A stretch of 64,000 bases of DNA. Origin: Halomonas beimenensis (GTDB lineage Bacteria > Pseudomonadota > Gammaproteobacteria > Pseudomonadales > Halomonadaceae). Every line of letters starts with the position of its first letter. Positions within the stretch are counted from its first letter, which is position 1. Location of the stretch: positions 3,844,001 through 3,908,000 of the forward strand of contig NZ_CP021435.1 of assembly GCF_002549795.1 (NCBI RefSeq). Direction: 5' to 3'. The position numbers were made by a program, and so were the translations under genes. The notes under the pieces were generated by a model. The model ran no database searches. It saw nothing but the letters and a program-made list of their open reading frames with translations, and was not told the DNA's origin. Shown here piece after piece: positions 59,036 to 64,000 of this stretch.

Positions 59036-60913
59036 TCAGGCCGGCTCGGCCACCCGTCCCGGCAGGGCCTGATACGACGAGTCGTCGGCCAGGGCCTCGT
59101 GGGCATGCCGGCTCAGGGTGAAGCCCCCCACGGCCTCGGCCAGGCGGTCGGCCTGGTCCTTGAGCTGCTCGGCGGCGGTGGTGGATTCCTCCACCAGGGC
59201 GGCGTTCTGCTGGGTCATGCGGTCGAGCTCGGAGACCGCCACGTTGACCTGGCCGATGCCGTCGCTCTGCTCCCCGGTGGCGGCGGTGATCTCGGCCAGC
59301 ACGTCGGCCACCCGGGTCACGCTTTCCACCAGTTCCTGCATGGTGTCGCCGGCCTCGCGTACCTGGGCCGCGCCCTCCTCGGTGCGCTCCACCGAGGTGT
59401 CGATCAGCCCCTTGATCTGCTTGGCCGCCTCGGCGCTACGGCTGGCCAGCTGGCGCACCTCGCCGGCCACCACCGCGAAGCCGCGACCCTGCTCGCCGGC
59501 CCGGGCCGCCTCCACCGAGGCGTTGAGCGCCAGCAGGTTGGTCTGGAAGGCGATGGAGTCCATCACGCTGACGATCTCGCCGATCTGGCGGGAGGCGTCG
59601 GTGATGCCGTCCATGGTGGTGACGACCCGGGTCACCGCCTCGCCGCCGCGACGCGCCACGTCGCTGGCCGATTCGGCCAGGCCGTTGGCCTGCCGGGAGG
59701 ATTCGGCGGTGTGCTCCACGGTGCTGGTGATCTCCTCCATGGAGGCGGAGGTCTGCTGCAGGCTGGAGGCGGCGTTCTCGGTGCGCCGGGAGAGATCCTG
59801 TCCCCCCTGGGTGATCTCGGTGGCGGCCACGCGCACCGACTCGCTGCTGTCGCGAATGGTCAGCATCACCGACTCCATGCGCGCGACGAAGCGGTTGAAG
59901 GCGTTGGCGATCTGGGCCACCTCGTCGTTGCCGTCCTCCGGCAGACGACGCGTCAGGTCGGCCTGACCGCTGGCCACGTTCTCCATGGCATCCCGGGTGG
60001 CCAGCAGGCGACGGAAGGCAATCCTGAGCAGCCCCCCGAGGATCAGGGCCGCGCCCAGGGCCACCACCACCAGGGTGATGGCGGAGGCGCTCATCATCCC
60101 ACGCAGGCCGGCGGTGGCCTCGTATTCGTCGAGGGCCACGCCCAGCTCCCAGTCGGTGCCAGCGATGGGGGTCACGGCGAGTCGCTTGTCGGCCTCGTCG
60201 ACGGCCACCCGATTCCAGGCCTCCGGGCTGCGCCCCAGCTCTGCGATGACCGACGGCGTCAGCTGCTCGCTCACCCGGGTCAGGGGTTCGAGGGTCAAGT
60301 CGGGATCGGGATGGGCGATCAGGGTCTCGCCCCCGCTGCTCAGGAAGGCGAAGCTCGAAGGCGTGGGCCGGATGCCGCCGACCTGCTCGATCAGCTTGTC
60401 GATCAGCACGTCGCCGCCGATCACGCCCTGCAGGCGACCGTTGCGCTCCACCGGGGTGGCGAAGGTGACCACCAGGCCGCCGGTGTTGGCGTCCACGTAG
60501 GGCAGCGAGACGATGGTCCGCTCCTGCTCGGTGGCGGCACGGTACCAGCCGCGCTGGCGGGGATCGTAGTCGTCGGGCGGTACCCAGCCGTCGGAGGAGA
60601 CGAGGCTGCCGTCGGGCTTGCCGAGATAGGCCGACAGGAAGCCGCCGGACTCGGCCAGCTGGATCAGTGCCTGCCGGGGTGCGTCGCCGATGACCGGCTC
60701 GCGCGTCGCCTCGACCATGCTGGCCCGCGCGGCGATCCACTCCTCGATCGCCAGGGCATTGCCGCGGGCGATGGAGTCGAGTTGCTGGGCGATCTGGTCG
60801 TCGTTGTGGGACTTGACGGTGAGGTAGCTGGCCGCGCCGTTGAGGATCAACGCCACGGCGATCACCACCAGGGTGGCGATCAGGATTCTCAGTCTCAGGG
60901 AAGTCAGCATCAT
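59036..60913 (-). CDS. Double-Cache methyl-accepting chemotaxis protein (receptor 5)
   Basis: A 625-residue receptor outside the che operon. TM1 (~10-30), a periplasmic double-Cache domain (~35-280; DPRQRGWYRAATEQ, LPYVDANTGGLVVTFATPV), TM2 (~285-308), HAMP and signalling domain. dCache receptors commonly bind amino acids or other small ligands; the specificity is not readable here. The C-terminus has no CheR pentapeptide. Two ATGs (60913, 60910) are possible starts; an in-frame ATG at 61054 would place ~47 basic non-membrane residues first and is unlikely. A FliA-like promoter precedes it. Confidence 0.94.
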   Translation of the reverse strand: MMLTSLRLRILIATLVVIAVALILNGAASYLTVKSHNDDQIAQQLDSIARGNALAIEEWIAARASMVEATREPVIGDAPRQALIQLAESGGFLSAYLGKPDGSLVSSDGWVPPDDYDPRQRGWYRAATEQERTIVSLPYVDANTGGLVVTFATPVERNGRLQGVIGGDVLIDKLIEQVGGIRPTPSSFAFLSSGGETLIAHPDPDLTLEPLTRVSEQLTPSVIAELGRSPEAWNRVAVDEADKRLAVTPIAGTDWELGVALDEYEATAGLRGMMSASAITLVVVALGAALILGGLLRIAFRRLLATRDAMENVASGQADLTRRLPEDGNDEVAQIANAFNRFVARMESVMLTIRDSSESVRVAATEITQGGQDLSRRTENAASSLQQTSASMEEITSTVEHTAESSRQANGLAESASDVARRGGEAVTRVVTTMDGITDASRQIGEIVSVMDSIAFQTNLLALNASVEAARAGEQGRGFAVVAGEVRQLASRSAEAAKQIKGLIDTSVERTEEGAAQVREAGDTMQELVESVTRVADVLAEITAATGEQSDGIGQVNVAVSELDRMTQQNAALVEESTTAAEQLKDQADRLAEAVGGFTLSRHAHEALADDSSYQALPGRVAEPA

Positions 60914-60978
60914 CACTCTCGTGGGTATGGAGTTTGTTATGCGCCGCCGCCCGGGTGCCAGGCGGCGACGTCCTACGA

Positions 60979-61005
60979 CTATCGGCGTAGGACGCAGGAA
61001 CTTGA
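60979..61005 (-). promoter_or_regulatory. FliA-like promoter of the double-Cache receptor, inside an inverted repeat
   Basis: Minus strand: TCAA (61002-61005), 15-nt spacer, GCCGATAG (60979-60986); 10 of 12 consensus bases match. The -10 box lies within a perfect 8-bp inverted repeat, GTCCTACG (60970-60977) and CGTAGGAC (60986-60993), a possible operator. Confidence 0.7.
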
Positions 61006-61116
61006 GGCCCGAGTGGCGCTCGCCCGTCTCCCCGGACGGGGTTTCAAGATGCATGCGGCTTCGCCGATGATGGGGGGAGACATTCCTTTCCCGTGACCCA
61101 CTCCATGACAGGACGC

Positions 61117-62211
61117 ATGAGCGACCCGCACACTCCCCAGGAATACCCGGCCTCCCTCAAGGTGGTCGGGGTCGGCGGCGGCGGCGGCAACGCCATCCGC
61201 CATCTGCTCGAGACCACCGAGCCGGCCGGCATCGACATGATCGGCGTGAACACCGACCGCCAGGCCCTCGATGCCCTGCCGCAGGCCTCGGCGCTGGCCA
61301 TCGGCGGCGCCATCACCCGCGGGCTGGGCGCCGGGGCGGACCCGGAGGCCGGCCGGCGCGCCGCCGAGGAGAGCCGAGACGCCCTGCGCGCCCGGCTGGC
61401 CGGGGCCGACATGCTGTTTTTGATGGCCGGCATGGGCGGTGGCACGGGCAGCGGCGCCACTCCGGTGATCGCCGACCTGGCCCGGGAGATGGGCCTGCTG
61501 ACCGTGGCGGTGGTGACCCGCCCCTTCACCTTCGAGGGCACGCGGCGCCGCCAGGCCGCGGAGGCGGCGATCGAGGCCCTGAACGGCCGGGTGGATTGCC
61601 TGGTGGTGGTCCCCAACGACCGCCTGCTGCCGACGCTGGGCCCCAGCGCCTCGATGATGCGAGCCTTCGCGGCGGTCAACGACATCCTGCGCGAGGCGGT
61701 CACCGGCATCGCCGAGGTCATCACCAAGCCCGGCATGATCAACATCGACTTCGCCGACGTGGCCGCCGTGATGCGCCACCCCGGCCGGGCCCGGATCGGC
61801 ACCGGCGAGGGCCACGGGGAGGGGCGCGCCGGCGAGGCCGTGCAGGCGGCCGTGGAGCATCCCCTGCTGGAGGCCACCGACCTCGCCGAGGCCGCCGGCG
61901 TGCTGGTCAGCATCACCGCCGGCCCGGACCTGAGCCTGGCGGACTTCGACGAGGTCGGCCGCCAGGTCGCGACCTTCGCCAGCGAGGAGGCCATGCTGGT
62001 GGTGGGCACGGCACTGGACCCGTCGATGGAAGGGCGGCTGCGGGTCTCGATCGTCGCCACCGGTCTGGAGGTCAGCCCGGAAGGACGGGAGCCCCCGACC
62101 CGGCGCTGTCAGGCGACGGACAGGCGGACTCGGGGCGGAGGGGCGAGCGCCGATTCGAGCGAGTTGCTCGACATCGGCGACTTCCTGAAAGGATTGAAGA
62201 AGCCCCGATAG
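61117..62211 (+). CDS. Divergent FtsZ paralogue
   Basis: A tubulin-like GTPase of 364 residues. Present: VVGVGGGGGNAI, GVNTDRQAL, the tubulin signature GGGTGSG (107-113), VVTRPFTFEG, and the T7 loop NIDFADV (209-215) needed for GTP hydrolysis. A short linker (~30 residues) ends in ELLDIGDFLKG, resembling the conserved FtsZ tail that binds FtsA/ZipA. The dcw-cluster genes (ftsA, mur genes) are absent and the sequence is clearly further from E. coli FtsZ than expected for a gammaproteobacterial housekeeping copy, so I infer a second ftsZ. The ATG at 61117 has AGGA just upstream; GTG 61093 and ATG 61105 are alternatives. Confidence 0.85.
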   Translation: MSDPHTPQEYPASLKVVGVGGGGGNAIRHLLETTEPAGIDMIGVNTDRQALDALPQASALAIGGAITRGLGAGADPEAGRRAAEESRDALRARLAGADMLFLMAGMGGGTGSGATPVIADLAREMGLLTVAVVTRPFTFEGTRRRQAAEAAIEALNGRVDCLVVVPNDRLLPTLGPSASMMRAFAAVNDILREAVTGIAEVITKPGMINIDFADVAAVMRHPGRARIGTGEGHGEGRAGEAVQAAVEHPLLEATDLAEAAGVLVSITAGPDLSLADFDEVGRQVATFASEEAMLVVGTALDPSMEGRLRVSIVATGLEVSPEGREPPTRRCQATDRRTRGGGASADSSELLDIGDFLKGLKKPR

Positions 62212-62223
62212 CGACGGGAGAGA

Positions 62224-62241
62224 CCGCCGCTGGCGCGGCGG
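62224..62241. repeat. GC-rich stem 3' of the ftsZ paralogue
   Basis: CCGCCGC (62224-62230), a 4-nt loop and GCGGCGG (62235-62241) form a perfect 7-bp stem 13 nt past the stop. No T-run, so at most a weak terminator. Confidence 0.5.
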
Positions 62242-62266
62242 ATCGCGCTCTGAAGAGCGCTCCCAC
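62241..62266. repeat. REP-like hairpin, family A copy 3
   Basis: GATCGCGCTC-TGAA-GAGCGCTCCC: perfect GCGCTC/GAGCGC stem, the same flanks (ATC, TCCCAC) as the copy at 44624 read on the other strand. It lies between two convergent genes. Confidence 0.65.
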
Positions 62267-62303
62267 GAGGGGAGCCCGCGGAAGAACTCCGCCGGGCGTC
62301 CGC

Positions 62304-64000
62304 CTAGGTCCGCACCAGCGCCGATCTCAGATAACGCGCCTCGAAGTCCTCGGCCGGCGCCGGCCGGCCGGTGAGGAAGCCCTGGATCAGGGTCACGTGG
62401 TAGTCCCTCAGGGCCTCGAGCTGGGCCTCGGTCTCCACCCCTTCGGCCACGACCCGAAGGCCGAGCTCTCGGGCCAGGCCGGTCACCGCGGCGAGGATGG
62501 CCCCGCTGCTGCGGGAGACCCCCAGGTCGCGGACGAAGGAGCGATCGATCTTGAGGGTGGTCACCGGCAGCTGGTGAAGGTAGCTCAGCGAGGAGTAGCC
62601 GGTGCCGAAGTCGTCGATGGCGATGTAGCAACCCAGTTCGCGCAGCGCCGCCAGGGTGTCGGTGGCCTGCTGGTGCTTGTCGAGCAGGGTGCTCTCGGTG
62701 AGCTCGAAGCCGATCTGGCCCGGCGGCAGGTCGTAGTCTTCGTAGAGCTGGCGTACCTCGGCTACCAGATCGCTCTGCCAGAACTGCCGCGCCGAGAGGT
62801 TGATGGCCACCCGGGGCGGCGACAGGCCGGACTCGCGCCAGTCGCGGAGCTGACCGGCCACCAGGTGCATCAGCCGGCGCCCCAGCGGCAGGATCAGCCC
62901 CGAGCGCTCGGCGAGCGGTATGAAGTCCCCCGGCGAGACCGGACCGAACTCGGAGCTCGTCCAGCGCAGAAGCGCCTCGGCGCCGTGGACCTCGCCGCTG
63001 TCGCGGTCAACCAGCGGCTGGTAGTGGACGGCGAGCCCGTCGCCGGTCTCGGCGGTGTTGCGCAGCGCCGTCTCCAGGGCCAGGTCGTGATGATCCTTGA
63101 CGTGCATCTCCGCGCGGAACAGCCGGTAGGTGTTGCGACCCTCCTGCTTGGCCCGGTACATGGCCGCGTCGGCCCGCTGGACCAGCGCCTCGGCGTCGTC
63201 ACCGTCATCGGGGTAGAGGCTGATGCCCAGGCTGCAGCCGACCCGGAAGCGGTGCCGACCCAGCTCGAAGGGAGCACTCACCGACTCGATGAGCCGCCGC
63301 GCCACCCGGGTCACCTCGTCGATCTCCTGCACGTCGGGCAGCAGCACGAGGAACTCGTCGCCGCCCAGCCGGGCCAGGGTGTCGTCCTCCCGCAGGTGCT
63401 GCTTCAGCCGTCCGGTGAGCTTCACCAGCAGCTCGTCGCCCAGGGCATGGCCCAGGGAGTCGTTGACCCGCTTGAAGTGGTCCAGGTCGAGGAAGAGCAC
63501 CGCCAGTCGACGGCCGTGACGATGGGCATGGCGGACCGCCAGCGACAGGCGATCGTCCAGCAGACGGCGGTTGGGCAGCCGTGTCAGCGGATCGTAGTAG
63601 GCCAGCCGGCGCACCTGTTCCTCGTTCTCCCGGATATGGGTGATGTCGGTGAACAGCGCCGCGTAGTGGCTCACCTCGCCGGCCTCGTTGTGGATGGCCG
63701 AGATGGTCAGCAGCTCCAGGTAGAGCTCGCCGCTCTTGCGACGGTTCCAGATCTCGCCCCGCCAGAAGCCGCTCTCCTGAAGCGACTGCCACATGTCGCG
63801 GTAGAAGGCCGCATCGTGCCGGCCGGAGGACAGGATGGCCGGGGTGTGGCCGGCCACGTCCTCGAGGCTGTAGCCGGTCATGTGGGTGAAGGCGGGATTG
63901 ACGAACTCGATGCGCGTCTGGGGATCGGTGATGATGATCCCCTCCAGGGAGGCGTCGATGACCCGCTCGGCGAGCTGCAGGTTCTCCCGCGACTTGGCCA
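62304..64000 (-). CDS. PAS-GGDEF-EAL c-di-GMP protein (5' end outside window)
   Basis: The frame stays open to the right edge of the window; the bases beyond the first internal ATG (63881) encode a PAS continuation (ERVIDASLEGIIITD), so the gene starts outside. At least 565 residues are visible: PAS, GGDEF with RLGGDEF and an RxxD site (REDD), and EAL with GAEALLRW, ELTESTLL and DDFGTGYSSL. Both catalytic domains look intact, so it could make or break c-di-GMP. N-terminal sensor unknown. It converges with the ftsZ paralogue. Confidence 0.93.
   Translation of the reverse strand, partial: AKSRENLQLAERVIDASLEGIIITDPQTRIEFVNPAFTHMTGYSLEDVAGHTPAILSSGRHDAAFYRDMWQSLQESGFWRGEIWNRRKSGELYLELLTISAIHNEAGEVSHYAALFTDITHIRENEEQVRRLAYYDPLTRLPNRRLLDDRLSLAVRHAHRHGRRLAVLFLDLDHFKRVNDSLGHALGDELLVKLTGRLKQHLREDDTLARLGGDEFLVLLPDVQEIDEVTRVARRLIESVSAPFELGRHRFRVGCSLGISLYPDDGDDAEALVQRADAAMYRAKQEGRNTYRLFRAEMHVKDHHDLALETALRNTAETGDGLAVHYQPLVDRDSGEVHGAEALLRWTSSEFGPVSPGDFIPLAERSGLILPLGRRLMHLVAGQLRDWRESGLSPPRVAINLSARQFWQSDLVAEVRQLYEDYDLPPGQIGFELTESTLLDKHQQATDTLAALRELGCYIAIDDFGTGYSSLSYLHQLPVTTLKIDRSFVRDLGVSRSSGAILAAVTGLARELGLRVVAEGVETEAQLEALRDYHVTLIQGFLTGRPAPAEDFEARYLRSALVRT

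Noticed and set aside
59036-61054. Upstream start (61054) for the double-Cache receptor
   Set aside because: It would place the FliA-like promoter inside the gene and add a basic tail before the first membrane helix.
62304-63881. ATG at 63881 as the true start of the last gene
   Set aside because: It would cut a PAS domain in half; the frame upstream continues with recognisable PAS sequence to the window edge.

Overview
The window reads as a chromosomal segment of a high-G+C gammaproteobacterium, most likely a Halomonadaceae member (Halomonas or a close relative). This rests on a Tat-type nitrous oxide reductase cluster, an enteric-like FlhDC / mot-che layout and a Pseudomonas/Vibrio-like flhF locus found together. 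It is inference from protein resemblance only. No rRNA, tRNA, insertion sequence or CRISPR array was seen.

Layout. 1-7018: the 3' part of nosR, then nosZ, nosD, nosF, nosY and nosL (N2O reduction to N2), followed by an unrecognised secreted protein. 7638-15211: c-di-GMP and two-component signalling (a GAF-GGDEF-EAL protein, a multi-sensor histidine kinase, and a REC / degenerate GGDEF / EAL response regulator). 15227-24044: on the minus strand, a FliA-type promoter drives a second stator pair; upstream of it lies a tightly overlapping flhB-flhA-flhF-(small FlhG-like gene)-flhE-fliA operon. 24191-39348: a motAB-cheAW-mcp-mcp-mcp-cheRB-mcp-cheYZ operon, ordered as in Escherichia coli but with four chemoreceptors. 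39473-40364: the master regulator flhDC. 40674-44461: fliD-fliS-fliT-fliK-fhlB. 44676-49381: a YcgR-like PilZ/HD-GYP protein and a periplasmic-binding-protein/diguanylate cyclase pair. 49833-58729: a flagellin locus with two divergent flagellin genes, a TPR/O-GlcNAc-transferase-like protein with a methyltransferase-like tail, an acyltransferase and a sulfotransferase (candidate flagellin glycosylation genes of lower G+C), and two small helical proteins. 58988-64000: another FliA-driven chemoreceptor, a divergent FtsZ paralogue, and a truncated PAS-GGDEF-EAL gene.

How it works together. FlhDC would activate the flh operon including fliA. Seven sites matching the FliA (sigma-28) promoter pattern TAAA-N15-GCCGATAA then explain expression of motAB-che, the second stators, fliD, both flagellins, the ycgR-like gene and the orphan receptor. 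Five c-di-GMP proteins surround this regulon. A FNR-like half-palindrome upstream of flhDC could link motility to oxygen, which would suit an organism that also respires N2O.

The most unusual points are: a FlhG-position protein that keeps the FlhF-activating DQAxxLR motif but has lost the MinD-type P-loop, next to a FlhF with a ~360-residue extra C-terminus; the flagellin-linked TPR-GT41-FkbM-like/acyltransferase/sulfotransferase cassette; a repeat-bearing second flagellin with two small partner genes; the FtsZ paralogue; and two families of dispersed REP-like hairpins.
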